From Tetrahymena elliotti 4EA (Eukaryota; Ciliophora; Oligohymenophorea; Hymenostomatida; Tetrahymenidae), in the NCBI GenBank assembly GCA_000231825.2, contig AFXF02001796.1, positions 124,001 to 188,000 of the forward strand: DNA of 64,000 nt. Direction: 5' to 3'. Shown here one piece after another: positions 25,101 through 37,250 of this stretch. The notes under the pieces were generated by a model that was not told where the DNA came from, ran no database searches, and saw nothing but the letters and a program-made list of their open reading frames with translations. Position 1 is the stretch's first letter. Each line of letters opens with the position of its first letter. The position numbers and the translations under genes were made by a program.

Positions 25101-27907
25101 CAAACTTAGCTATGTCATAAACACTTTAAACAATTTATTTTAAGATTAAATGCAAAGTAAAAAAATTGAATTCAAAATAACCTCAAAAATTGATTTAAGT
25201 GAATCTAAACTTCTTCACGACTAAAGAAGATTATTGCAAATTTTAGTTAACCTGATTAGTAACTCACTCAAATTTACATTTAAAGGTAAAATTGAGCTAA
25301 TAATTGATACACCATAAGATGAAAATCATCTTAATTTAGGGTCGATTTAAATATTTTAGAATAACTAACCTTCAACAGGTAGATTCTCGAATTCCCCATT
25401 GAGTAATAGGAATAGATAATTAGATACAAGATCGCTTTAGAGCAATGTACTGCTTAAACATTGTAATAACTAAAATATTATCTAATCTAATAACAATCTG
25501 ATAGAAAAACTAGCTGATAAGAAAAAATTATTTAAAAAGGAAAGACATATCAGATTTACAGTAGTTGATTCTGGAATAGGCATGTCTCATTAAAAATTAC
25601 AAAAGCTCAAGAGAATGCTATTTAAAAAAGAAATTTTTAACATATAAAATAGCTCTGGCCTTGGGTTAACTATGTGCTATTCTCTTATAAAATAATTGGG
25701 TTGCCAACACACTCATCTTGAAATTTTATCTGAAGAAAATGTTGGAACAAAATTTTCTTTTACAATATAATAATTTTATAAAACTTAACAATAGTTAGCT
25801 CTGTCATTAAACACAAAAAGTAAATTTTAATCATCAAGCCCTTAATAAAAGTAGAGCAATTTTGCTATGTCATAAATAAATTCTAATCTTGGGTTTCAAA
25901 AGTTTTAATTAAATAATTTAGAAATAAAAGAAGAATCTATTTAAACGAAAATATCACCACTAATCTATTAAAAATCCAAAAAAATAAATATATTTCAGGA
26001 CGGTAGTAGTAATTAAATAACAAGCTCAATCTCTTAGTAAATTTTAAAAAGCCAATAGTAATATGGGGTAGCAAAGAGTCCAATATATAATTTTAGCAAT
26101 CTTCACACTAAAACAACTTTAGAAAATCCAAATGTAATATAGAAAACTTTGAATACCATATCAAATGATGAGCATATACTTGATATGAGCACAGAAGAAA
26201 TACAAGGAATAAATGAAATAAATAAAGTAAAAGTTAATAACTAAACCCACTCAACTAAATTAAACTAAAAAGAAAATATTAACAAAAAAATAGTATCACC
26301 ATAGAACAATTAGAAAGAAATATAAAAAGATTATCTAACAGCAATTAATACTGTTCCAAATTAAAATACAAATAACTCTCCAACGGGGAATAGTATCAAC
26401 TAAGAATTAAGCAATAATCAAAACCTAAAAAATATTAGCATGTAGAAACAAAATAGCTTGTTAGCTAATATGAATATTTCTTCTGCTAGTAAAAATACAA
26501 AATCTTAAAAGAATTTTCTTGGTGTTCAAAGCTTAAATTAATTTTCTATAGCTTCCATAGGTCTTAAATAAGATGCATAATAAAAGAGCAGAATAAATCT
26601 AAAAGAATCTAACAGCAACTACTCTAATATAAACTAACGTTATACGATGATTTTTGGTAAAAGTATAAAGAGTGAGGGAAATGAAAATAATTAACAAGAT
26701 TATGATAATTATTCTGGAGAAGATTCAATAAAGGATAAAGTCAATAGTAGCAGTTCAAGTGATGAATAAAATTATTAAAAATTTAACAGTTCTTTCAAGA
26801 ACCAAAACTCTATTATTTAATAAGGCAAAATTAATATGTTAAATGAGCGTGTCTCATATAATCTTCCAGACTAAGATTTTGTCGATGTAATAAATGAAAA
26901 GAGTTTAGTAAATAAAGAAATTTAAGACAATGAAATATGCTTGGAAGTCCCTAGAAGTTAAGCGGATGATTTAGAAAGTAAGCAATCAAAGTTTACTCTT
27001 CAAAGAAAAGCTTTTCTAACATTTGGCTAATTTGACTTTAATTAAAAAATTGGTTCAGCCAATTAAATTATGGGATAAAGTTTTACTATTTAAAAAGATA
27101 AGAGCAAGTAACAACAAGATTTGCAAAGTTAATAATATCAGAGTAGCTAAGAAGGAGAATATAGTGAACCTATTTCAGAAAATGTTGACAAAATATATAC
27201 TGTATAATAATACAATTTTTAAGCTATTTCCAAAATAAAAGAGTGTACACCCTAACATTTTACAATAGATAATGTTATTGAAAATAAAAATTCATCTCAA
27301 ACCGCTTTATTTTTAGATCACTAAGATAACATCTTGTCTGACTAAGATCTAAGCAGTAATTTTTCTTTTAATACTTAGAATTTATTAGAAGAATTTATTT
27401 CTAATTTACAAAAATTTATAAAATTATTAATATAAAATAGATAGTAATATGCTACCTAACTTGCACACAGAGCAAAGTATATTGCAAACTTTAGAAATGA
27501 TTTTAGAAAGCAAGCACGTTTTGGTAGTGGATGACACTATTTATAATATTATTTCTCTTAAAATCTTCTTTAGAAATGTTTAAAATCTTTGCATTGAGGA
27601 AGCATATAATGGAAGAGATGCATTATAAAAATACTAAGAAAATGCAATAAATGGTATATTTTACGATTATATATTTATGGATATCGAAATGCCAATTATG
27701 GATGGTTTGGAATGTATTAAACACATAAGAGAGTTTGAAACAGCTAATTCATTAAAAAAATCAATAATCATAACAGTAACTGCTTATGAAAGAGAGCAAT
27801 AAGAAGTTATATTAGCAGGTGCAAACGCTTTAATTGCTAAACCTATATAAAAAGATAAATTTTTATAAACATTAAGAATACTATAATAACCTATCTAATA
27901 ATTATGA
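22108..27907 (+). CDS. Membrane-bound hybrid histidine kinase with C-terminal receiver domain
   Basis: Two exons (22108-27355, 27441-27907) around an 85-nt intron give 1904 aa. Residues 1-50 are polar and likely cytosolic. About five hydrophobic segments follow at ~50-215. A Q/N/S-rich linker runs to ~830. The dimerisation/phosphoacceptor helix has D-T-I-S-H-N-L-K-T-P-L-N with His867. The ATPase domain shows the N box (L-V-N-L-I-S-N-S-L-K-F-T), the G1 box (V-V-D-S-G-I-G-M) and the G2 box (S-S-G-L-G-L-T-M-C). A second long low-complexity linker (~1210-1770) leads to a receiver domain: acidic pair D1780/D1781, phosphoacceptor D1830 in F-M-D-I-E-M-P-I-M-D-G, and K1883 in I-A-K-P. All catalytic residues are present, so the protein should autophosphorylate and pass phosphate His-to-Asp within the chain. 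Its signal is unknown and no extracellular sensor domain is obvious. The start is the first ATG after an in-frame TGA. Confidence 0.92.
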
Positions 27908-29222
27908 TATTTTTGATATTCCACAATTTAATTAACTATCTAACTATCTAAATTAAAAATAAAATGAATATAGAAATTAAATTATTTAATTATATATATA
28001 AATTTTACTTTTTATCTCTTTAAAATATTGTATATTCCTTATTTTTCTCAAAAATAGTTCAAATCTGAAATTAGAATATAAACATAGGGTAGATATTTTT
28101 TTTGGTTTATTAAAATATTATTTCTAAGATTAACATATTTAAAAGGTTTTTAAATCAAAACATAAAACCAGAAATAATTCAAAAATTTTAAATTAATTTG
28201 AACGGAAACTTCAATCGTAAATTCGAGATAAGTAAATAATTTATAAAATCTAGATTTTATATTTTATACACTTTCGAAAAATATTCTTTTTGTAACACAC
28301 CAAGAAACATTAAAAGTACATTTGGAACATTTGAAATTTAAAATAGAAAAGTTTATCTATTGTAAATTCTAAATATAAGTATAATTAATTAATTTTATAA
28401 GACTGAAAAGAAAGTGGTATTAATATCATATTTTCTCGAACCTAAGAAAATCCTGAATCTGAAATACTCCTTGCTAGCTAAGTAGTACCAAAGGAAAATC
28501 ATCCTAATTAAAATAGAAGATTGTGTTTTAAAAGCTTTGTGCCAATTAATTTTGTATTTTTAAGTATTTGAGTATTATTTATGCAATAAAAACAAACAAA
28601 TAAATGAGTAATTTTATTTTGATAACATGATTATATTTGCAAAATATCTAAAATTTTATTGTTGAGATAAACAGAGATTAAAATTTACTAAGTTAATATT
28701 TTCTGAACTAATTTTTTTTAAATTAGTAAAACAAAATGTTAACAGCAAATAATATTTTTTAATTGATAAAAAGAATGAAGTAGACAATCATTTTTGATTT
28801 TAAATATTACTTTAAGGTATAAAATTAAGCAAGAATAGGTTTAGTTTTAAATTGTTTTTTAAAATACTATGATTATTTGTTAATAGATTTGATAACTAAA
28901 CTATTTATGGATTATTTCAAACAAAATTTTTACTCATCAATAAAATTAAAATGATTGATAATGTATGTAATTTTAAAGCAATCTTATTATTTGTATTTGC
29001 TTTGTTAATTTAATAAATATCGACTTAAAAATCAAAAGGCAATATATTATTGGTATAATTCAATGTTATATTTTATTTTTAATAAACCAAAAAATAGTAG
29101 CCGAATTTTGGATTTTGTTTTGTAAATTATTTTAAAATACAAGCCAAGTAACTAGTAACTGAATACTTATAAAAAAGCTGATCTTTTGTAGAATAACAAC
29201 CCTAATTTATATTTTAATTCTA
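27908..29222. other. Intergenic region (1.3 kb)
   Basis: Spacer between two plus-strand genes; low complexity with no convincing frame. A somewhat less AT-rich patch at about 28430-28560 has no recognisable identity. Confidence 0.4.
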
Positions 29223-30695
29223 ATGACAGAATACCATATCAACAATTTCTAAATATAGCTTAATAATGATCCTTAATTATTACAAGATATAAACAGAATT
29301 TACTTATATATTTAGAAGTAATCAAAGCATAATCTAATAACTTCTACTCAAGCAAGGGACAATACTACAATATCTTTTTTAAATGAAGAAGGTTTTGTAT
29401 TTGATGAGTATGAGTTCGTAGATAATTCTATCAGGGTAGAAATTCATGAATATCTTAATGACTACTAAAATGAATGCGATTTTAATGAATAGGAAAGTGA
29501 ATTATATACAAGAGATTCTCTTGTTGGAATAACTTTAATACAGCTAAATAAGCAATCTACAGAGATTTTTCACCCAATTTTAACTGATTGTGTTATAGGC
29601 CAGTTTTTGTATACAATAAAACCTTCTAACTTAGAAATAAACACTTATCAGGATAGCTTAACAGAGGATACCTCATTATTTAGCTATTATATAAAAAAAT
29701 AGAATTAAGGAGATAAGCAATATGCATTCTTATAAAAACCAGATTAATTTATATATGACTCCTTCTCTACTTCAAGCTAATAGGAAAATGTAGATAGCGC
29801 CACTTAATAAATGTAGATAATTGAACCAATTAGCTTTTAATTAAAAAACTAAATACCAAGCTTAAATAACAATATGATATTCTTGCAGCTACTTAATTAG
29901 CCTCAACTGACTTAACAATAAATATTTAATGAAGAAGAGTCTACAGAAACACCTACTTCTAAGTTAGTTTCTTCATAAGGAGACTTAAGCTCTAGCTGCT
30001 AATATATACCTAATTAAATGTCAAAATCTACTCATGTATAAACTTCTCAAAACGAACCTAAAAAAATGAAGCCCTGCATCTCACCAAACAAATTATTAAT
30101 AATAGAAAAAAAAAATAATTTTGATGAGATTCTATCTCCTCTAAGTACACAAAAAAAAAACATATTATTTGGATAGGAGTTTTGTAATAACACTCCAAAA
30201 TAAGAATAAAATTGTAAACAAGATTATAGTAACTAGCAGTAAATTTAATAATAAATTTAAATATAGTAAAATGTAGTAAGTAATCCTTAATAAATTTAAA
30301 ATTTTACCCAATACTTAGCTATCTAATAAAATCAAAATAATAATATTCACTAATTTAATAGATAAGTTCCTTTTAATTAGTACACAAATACTACTATTTT
30401 TACTCCCCCTGCACAGTAACAATTTAACAGAAACCTTTAATAAATATAGATTAATTCTACTCCATAATACTAAAGTAGCTACTAAAATATTATACACACC
30501 ATTCCAAACTCATAAAATAATTTCATTTATAAGAATGTTAATATGGCTATGAGTACTCCATAACACAGAATTATCCCTTAGTAATCTGTTCCTCAACATA
30601 TTCAAAGTCCTCAAATATCTATGTTTAGAGGACCAGGACTTTAATCAACTCCTCTTTAATTTAAAACATCCCCGTAAATAAAAAATACTTTTTGA
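29223..30695 (+). CDS. Q/N-rich hypothetical protein
   Basis: Single exon of 490 aa from ATG 29223 to TGA 30693-30695. The first ~190 residues are an acidic, ordered-looking region, including F-V-F-D-E-Y-E-F-V-D-N-S-I-R and L-T-D-C-V-I-G-Q-F-L-Y-T-I. The rest is a long low-complexity tail rich in Gln, Asn, Pro and Ser with short S/T-P motifs (T-P-P-A, S-T-P-Q), written largely with TAA/TAG. S/T-P sites could be proline-directed kinase targets. Composition is prion-like or condensate-prone. No known domain is recognised and no membrane segment is present. An upstream exon cannot be excluded. Confidence 0.65.
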
Positions 30696-31690
30696 AATTT
30701 AATTTATTTTTATTTTTCTTATTTTTCTTAATGAAAACCTAAATATTTGCGACCTTTTAAATTTGAATGTAAACTCCAAATATATTTACTAATTTCTTAT
30801 TTTAATAAAAATAGATTCACAATTAATCAAAGATTTTGAAGATCATCTAAAGCATCCTACAAAATTGTTTGCTTCCTAAAATACAATAAATACTATACAT
30901 TATTAACTTTTAAAAAAGGAAAATAAATCCATCCTTCTCACTTTTCTAATTTTGTTTTAAGAAATGAAATATCATATAATTATCCAAAAATAAAAATGAG
31001 GGTTTTTATAAAATTTATACAAATAAAATTGTAAAAATAAAATATTAATATATTTATTATCCATCATTATTATTTCTTTTCAAAAAATTTATATTAGTTT
31101 TCTTGTTGTATTTTAAAATAGAAAAATATTTTAATTTAATTTTTCATACTTTTTATCAAACAAACACACTAACTCAAAAAAATATATCAACTGCATTAAA
31201 AAAAAGATTAGTTTCTGTCAATATTAAAATCAAATTTGAATATTATTTTAATCGAAATTCAAAAAAATATTAATTTTAAATTCGAGTGTTATATAAATAT
31301 TTCTTTTGTGCGATCATTTGAAGTAAGGAAGATAACTTAAAAACTATTTTAAAATTATGTTAAAGTATTTACCTATGATACACAAAAAAAAAGCATAGTG
31401 TACCCCTAGATATTGAAATTTATTGTTTTTTCTTTTTATGTGTTTTATTTATTTTTACTTTTTAATTTATCTCTTTTTTATGTTTTATGATATGTTTTTG
31501 TTGCATTTTTTTATGTGAGTTAATTTTTTAATTTGAGTTGATCTATTTTTTAGTTAATATATTATTTTATTCATATTATTTATTTTTTTATTTTATTTTA
31601 TCTTTTTATTTTCATATTTTTTCTATTTAGTAGTAGCTGGAAATCTCGATTCAATTTAAAATAAGCTCAATCTTTTTTTTATAGCAAAAT
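30696..31690. other. Intergenic, T-rich low complexity
   Basis: Left part of a 3.6-kb gene-poor gap. Long T-rich tracts around 31430-31620. No open frame supported. Confidence 0.4.
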
Positions 31691-31699
31691 TAGGAAGAG

Positions 31700-31836
31700 A
31701 AGGGAAGAGAGCGGGAAAAGAACTATTTAACGGCAATATAACATTTTGACAAAACAAGGCTTTGCAGCCTAAATTCTTACAATTTTAACATCTCTTTTTT
31801 TAGCGAACAATTGTAAAAATTGATTATTTGATACGT
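31700..31836. ncRNA. Putative structured RNA element, copy A
   Basis: This stretch stands out from its flanks by higher GC and by resembling copy B about 180 nt downstream. Shared landmarks in order: purine-rich lead, AACGGCA (31729-31735), TTTTGACA, a small hairpin (AGGC 31757-31760 / GCCT 31767-31770), and a longer stem TTACAATT (31777-31784) / AATTGTAA (31809-31816) around a pyrimidine-rich loop. The small hairpin keeps its pairing although its bases differ from copy B, which argues for selection on structure. No tRNA, snRNA, SRP or box C/D pattern fits. Orientation, ends and expression are unknown. It could instead be a duplicated regulatory element. Confidence 0.35.
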
Positions 31837-31880
31837 ATATTCCTGGATAATAATTTAAACCTTTAATTTAAACAAACAAC

Positions 31881-32020
31881 TAGAGAAAAGAATTGTATGC
31901 GCAGGAGGAACGGCATTGACTTTTTGACATTGCAAGGTTTACACCTTGAAGATAATCTTACAATTTTTTCTTTTGGAATTTCCAAGAATTGTAAAACTTT
32001 ATTTTAGGATTCGATCTACC
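31881..32020. ncRNA. Putative structured RNA element, copy B
   Basis: Second copy of the element above: AACGGCA (31909-31915), TTTTTGACA, hairpin CAAGGT (31933-31938) / ACCTTG (31943-31948) with a four-base loop, and stem TTACAATT (31958-31965) / AATTGTAA (31987-31994) whose loop can itself fold (TTGGA/TCCAA). The terminal loop and flanks differ from copy A while both stems are kept. Identity not recognised. Confidence 0.35.
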
Positions 32021-34341
32021 GTGTTTGGATTCTTTTAATATTATTAAATTAATAAATTTTTCAGTTAAAAATAGAACAAAAATTATTAAATTTATTTTTG
32101 GAAATATGAATTGTTTTTAGCAGAAAATAAAAAATTGAGGATATAGATAAAAAATTTAATATTTTTATTTTTTTTCAGAAAAAATAATTTTTATTTTAGA
32201 ATAGAATTTTTTTCTAATATTTTTTTAATAATAAAAATAATTTAGTTTATTTCAAAATTAGCTTTGATATAAATATTAAAAGCTTAATTAAATTTTAGTT
32301 GGATCAAAATTTTGTATTTTTAATAAAGTTCAAATCTGCTTTGAAATTAATATAATTGTATCTTACTGATATTCAGATTCCGGAAATTAGTCTTATGAGG
32401 CGAATAGCTGTTAGAGTTTTTTCTTGTTAGTTGTCTTTCATTCTTATATTATGTATTAGCTTCTTTGTCTTGCTATTTATTCTCATATGTGCCTCTGTCT
32501 TACTATTCTTAGTATTCTTTCTCTTCTTCTTCTTCATTTTTCTTGCTCATTTTTTTCTTTTTGATTGTTTTTTGTTTTTCCTTTATCTTTTTTTTTAATT
32601 TTAAAATTTTATTTCATATTTTTTTCATAAGTCTCAATTAGAAAAATTAATATTAAATTATTTGTAAATTATTGCTGTTATGTATATCAAAAATTATATC
32701 ATCATCATCATTATCTTAAAATTTTCTTTGAAAGTAATTTATTTTTTTATAAGTTGTAATTTCAAGTTTCTCTTTTTGCGGACATTTAAAAAACTTGTAG
32801 GCGTGTGCGAAACTCTGACATTTTTATTAATTTGTTTTAAAAACTATAGAGAATACTGAAATTATCTAGCTTATTATTATTTGGGAAAAGAATCCAATAC
32901 AAATCAATTCTAAAAAATATATAATACATAACATACGAATAAGCATTTATTTAATAGATTGGTACTAAAAACTTGCTTGGGAAGGAGGGGAAATCTATTA
33001 CAAATGACTTATTTGATGAAAAACTTATTATATAATAAATATTTTTGAGAATTATATTTGTAATTATATACCTGAATATCCTTCGTTCCTTTTCTCTGTG
33101 CTCTGATTTTTTAGGTATATTTTAGAGACGGGGTAATTCAAAAAAAGGAACCTGATCCTTTTCTAAGCTTCAAGATATTTTCTTAGTTGCTACTTATAAT
33201 TGTAGAAGGCCGTTAGATTGTTTGGCATCTTTTTTTAGCAGTTTAGCCTTTCTATTCTTAGTTAGTCTTTTTGTCTTTCTCTATTAGGTAAGAAGATTAA
33301 ACTCTAAGATAGATATTTTACTTAGCTCATAGATGGTTAGTCAAAGAAATATTCTCAAACAACTCTCTTACAATTATAATATTTCGAATTTGTGTTTTTT
33401 CGTAAAAGATCCTAGAAGGTTCCTTATTAAAAACTTTTATAGAGGGGAAATGGATGGCGAAACCACTCCTTTCTCTCTCGAAATACTAATATATTGTGTT
33501 TTAAGAGTGAGAAATCCCTAAGATTTGCCATAAATTTTGCCTTGCTCAATATTTTTTCTCATTATTTAGGAATCTTCTTCTTTAGCATGAAAAAATCATT
33601 ATTTAGCAAAAATGATTTCAAAGTTTTAGCTTGGCATTCAGTATACTCAAGGTTTAGACGAATAGGCACCTCTTTCAAGATTAAGCAACACACCTTCTTA
33701 AATTTACTTGTAACATTTCTAAGTTATTGACCTTTTCAGCTTTAAAAATAGGATCTATCCCAAGTAATTGTGAGTGTCTTTAGATTATTTTTTTTCAATT
33801 AAAAAATTATTATAAAAATTATTAATTTCTTCATATAAATTGAAAATCAAATTTTTTTTCAAATTTTCTCATTATCTTATTATCTGAGGGAGAAAAATAA
33901 AAGTTAATCAATTTAATTTCTATGTCCTGTTTCGACAAAAAAAATAAATTAAATTTTGTATTATCAACAAAAGATTATTTGTGAGACTATAAAATGGTTG
34001 TTTTTTTTTGGATTTTAAATTAAAAATATTTTATTTACTTAAAAAACTAAATATTCGAATTAACTTTTATTTTATATTTATTTGGAGATACCCTTTGCTA
34101 ATATTCTTTTGAGAAATATTTTAATTTAAATGTAATATATTTGCTTTTGATGTTTTAGATTTGTTTGAGGTATAAAAAATGAATAGAAAAGAGTAAAGGT
34201 TTTGAATAATAAGAATAAAATTAAAATGAGATAGCACAATAGATATGCAATATAATTACTAATTAATTTTAATTTTTGAGAAAAATTTCAACAAGATTTT
34301 ATTTATTGATTGGATAAATACTAAATTTTTAATTATGAAAA
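32021..34341. other. Long intergenic region with weak coding-like fragments
   Basis: Pyrimidine-rich stretch at about 32390-32600. Between about 33150 and 33760 base composition rises and both strands have open frames (for example plus 33153-33620; on the minus strand a piece reading K-E-V-P-I-R-L-N-L-E-Y near 33660). The fragments are in different frames and match nothing I know, so I treat them as spacer or a decayed gene. Confidence 0.35.
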
Positions 34342-36258
34342 TCAGTTAACAATAGGAGCCCATTCATGAGGAGTATCACCATACTATTTTTTATTTATTT
34401 TATTGTTATTAAATAAATGCATTTTGTAAATTAAATTATTACTTGAATATTTTAAATAGTTTCACTAATTCTATAAGTAAGGTCACCAGCTTACTTCTTG
34501 GTATTGATAGGAACCTTGTAGCTAATACCTTGATAATTAAATTCTTCAATAGGGCAAACAATAACTGCAGTACCGGCACCAAAGGCTTCAATAAGCTATT
34601 TATGAAGACAAATATATTAGATACTTTTATAATATTTATTTAATTTAAATTTTTACTCTTCCTTCTTTAGCAGCCTTAACAACTTCATCAATAGTAATTT
34701 TTCTTTCAGTAACCTTGAATTCATTCCACTTTCTAGTTAAAGACTAATTAAAAAATTAATATGTTTATTTTTGTTAATTTTTTATTTTACCAAAATAGAG
34801 TCTCTCATAACACCAGGTAAAATGGTACCTTCATCTAAGTAGGGAGTAACAAGTTCCTTTTGGCCTTATTCATTGACCCAGAAGAAGAAAATGTTTGAAG
34901 TACCTACTTCAAGGACGCTTTATTTTAACAAAATAATTTCATTAAAATTTTATTCTAATTTTTACTTTTAGATTTTATTTACCTATCTTTCCATAACCAA
35001 AGAACTTGTTAAAATCCTTTTTATTCAGCATTTTAAGAAATAGGAATAGTAGGGGCATAGTTACCACCGACCTTCATATTACCAGTACCACCAGGAGCGG
35101 CTCTAATTCTCTTGGTTTCAGTGAAAAGCTTAATAGGCTTGAAACCAGAGGGATAGTAAGGACCAACAGGAGAGAAAACAACAAATAATTTAGCCTTATC
35201 AGCAGGTCTGACACCTAATTTATCCTTTTTGATTTTAGAAAAATTTCTTTTAATTTGCTCATTTGTTTTAAGAAATTATAAGGTTTTATTAAATCAAAAT
35301 GCTTATTATGATAAATAAAATTCTAAAATATTTTTACTTCCCAAGCAATAACAGTTGGACGAATATATAAAGAGAAACCTCTAATAGGAGGAATCCACTT
35401 TTCATCAACTTTAACATATTCTTCAATGCACTTGTATAATTCTTCACCATCGAAATCCTTTAAATAATAAAATTAAATTTAGCAAAATTTGAATTAAAAA
35501 AGATTTGAGTTAAATTAGTAATTATAAAGTTAAGATATTAAATGGATTTTAAAGTAGATATTACAGGTAAGGCAAGAGACTTGCAAGAATTCTTCAAACG
35601 ATACATATTGTTCTTGACTCTGAACATACGGATTTTACCATCAGTACCTTTGAAGGCCTTAGCACCTTCGAAACATTGCATAGCATAGTGGATTGCAGAG
35701 TTGAAAGGGTGCATTTCTAAGTTTCTGAAAGGGTGAATATAAGGTTTACCCCAACCTATAAAAAAATAAATTTTATTATTCTGTTGATAAATTGCATTGA
35801 AAATAGTTGCATTAAATTATATTTGTTGTTTAAGGTAGTTTTGGTAGGTATTTTGCAAAATCTCTAAATTATTTATCTTTGAAAAAATATACTTTTTCTA
35901 TTATTCTATTAATGTTTTCAACTTTAAATTTTAGATAAGAATTATATATTATTGCAAGTGTTTACCTCCTTATTTTGAATCATAATCAACTGAGAGCATA
36001 TGGTCAGTTCCATGAGCACCGAATCTAAGCTTATCAGCATCAAATTCAGGCATAGGAATAGGATTCTTGGTCAATTCAATGGTGAGGTCTCTTCTCTATG
36101 TTTAGATTGTAAAAATTGGTTTTTTTCAGAATCAAAAATTTGAAAAACTAAAATATTCAGCTAGTTTTAATGATAATAAAAGTATTATTTATTACATAGA
36201 AGGTTTCCTTAGCGGATAAGTCCATATTTGCATAGTAAGAGGTAGAAAAGGCTCTCAT
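34342..36258 (-). CDS. BCAT: Branched-chain amino acid aminotransferase, probably mitochondrial
   Basis: Nine exons on the minus strand: 36196-36258, 35966-36095, 35565-35755, 35338-35457, 34983-35224, 34791-34917, 34657-34743, 34443-34595, 34342-34383. They total 1155 nt, 384 aa, with all phases consistent. The enzyme is PLP-dependent (fold type IV) and swaps amino groups between Leu/Ile/Val and 2-oxoglutarate. Family hallmarks are visible: G-W-G-K-P-Y-I-H-P-F, H-Y-A-M-Q-C-F-E-G-A-K-A-F, L-Y-I-R-P, V-F-S-P-V-G-P-Y-Y, G-G-T-G-N-M-K-V-G-G-N-Y-A (with the conserved Lys that carries PLP), Q-Q-V-L-W-L, L-E-V-G-T-S-N, I-L-P-G-V-M-R and A-F-G-A-G-T-A. It ends H-E-W-A-P-I-V. The N-terminus M-R-A-F-S-T-S-Y-Y-A looks like a short mitochondrial presequence. 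Length is normal for the family. An extra non-coding or short upstream exon is possible. Confidence 0.95.
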
Positions 36259-36331
36259 TGCTAAGTTGCTAATAGACTAATATTTATTTAAAGAAAATGT
36301 TAAGTAGGTTCAGACATAGGCTTGGTTTAAA

Positions 36332-36371
36332 AAGGATTTGAATGTGAAGTATTGCATTTTTTCAAATCCTT
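36332..36371 (-). promoter_or_regulatory. Hairpin upstream of the BCAT start
   Basis: Perfect 11-bp inverted repeat (36332-36342 with 36361-36371) around an 18-nt loop, 74-113 nt upstream of the BCAT ATG. It would sit in the promoter or 5' leader. Function unknown; chance is possible in such AT-rich DNA, though the arms include G/C pairs. Confidence 0.3.
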
Positions 36372-36628
36372 CTTTATCAACAAGAAAAAGGTAAGGAGAA
36401 AGCTTATTACCATGGTCTATGAACAATTCTTAGGGACAACAGATTTTAAGAGATGCATTTCTAATTTTAGTTAAAATCAATAAAATATGCTTTTACTTTT
36501 TTTTGTTTTGTTTTATTTTTTTAATAATTCAATTTGATTTTTTAGGTGTGTATCTTACGCATTTCATGAGAATTTGGAGTATAGTAGATTGAATAAATAA
36601 AATAAATCAGAATTAAAAATAATTCGCA

Positions 36629-37250
36629 TGTTTGATCCAGATGTAATTAAATTTTAGCATCAACTATAGCTAAAAATCAAAGAAAATAGTTTGCATCTTA
36701 ATTTCTTTTATGAATTAATTGCTCTTAAATTTCCATAGCAAACATACATTTCTTACAAATTCTTAAGTTTCTCGATAGTTGCTACTTTAATCTTACAACT
36801 CTAATTTTAGTTTTGGGAAATTTATTATGAATCTACAGAACTATAAGATCTACCATAAATATGTAATTGCCCAAACAACTTTATTTGAAAACATCAATAT
36901 TTATTACAATTGTTTAAATTTTTTGAAAAAGAGACCACCTTTTAAATTTTCAATTAAAAAATTTAATTAAGCTAGAACTATTAGCCAAGCTAGACTTAAC
37001 TAAGACACACCAACAAATTTCAAAAACTCTTGGTAGTATCATGTTAGAATTAGTTTAAGAAATTGAATAATCTTATTATGAATATTAAAATAAGCAGTAA
37101 ATATAAGAGTTACTTCCATAAATGATATTTTAGAATGATTTTTTTTAATATGGTCCATTATTTTCAAAAAGCCTATGATTTCCAAGTTAACCTAAAGAAT
37201 TTTAATTGATTTAGAAATTTGGTAAAATATCAAGTAGGATATGCCTAAAA
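36629..37250 (+). pseudogene. Decayed gene fragment, possibly of the ciliate PAS/transmembrane repeat family
   Basis: Protein-like text continues on the plus strand but jumps frames at least twice. A first piece starts at ATG 36629 (M-F-D-P-D-V-I-K-F-Q-H-Q-L). A second reads Y-K-I-Y-H-K-Y-V-I-A-Q-T-T-L-F-E-N (about 36835-36960). A third reads L-D-L-T-K-T-H-Q-Q-I-S-K-T-L and L-V-Q-E-I-E-Q-S-Y-Y-E-Y (about 36985-37130). A TGA interrupts it near 37175. A splice can bridge the first shift, but I find none for the second. The segments resemble the helical linker in the large Tetrahymena membrane/PAS-type protein family, but that is from memory. Most likely an eroded duplicate. Confidence 0.4.

Noticed and set aside
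32000..32020. tRNA-like T-loop (TTCGATC) at the end of structured element B
   Set aside because: The five bases on each side do not pair as a T stem and no D or anticodon arm is present upstream, so this is not a tRNA or tRNA fossil.
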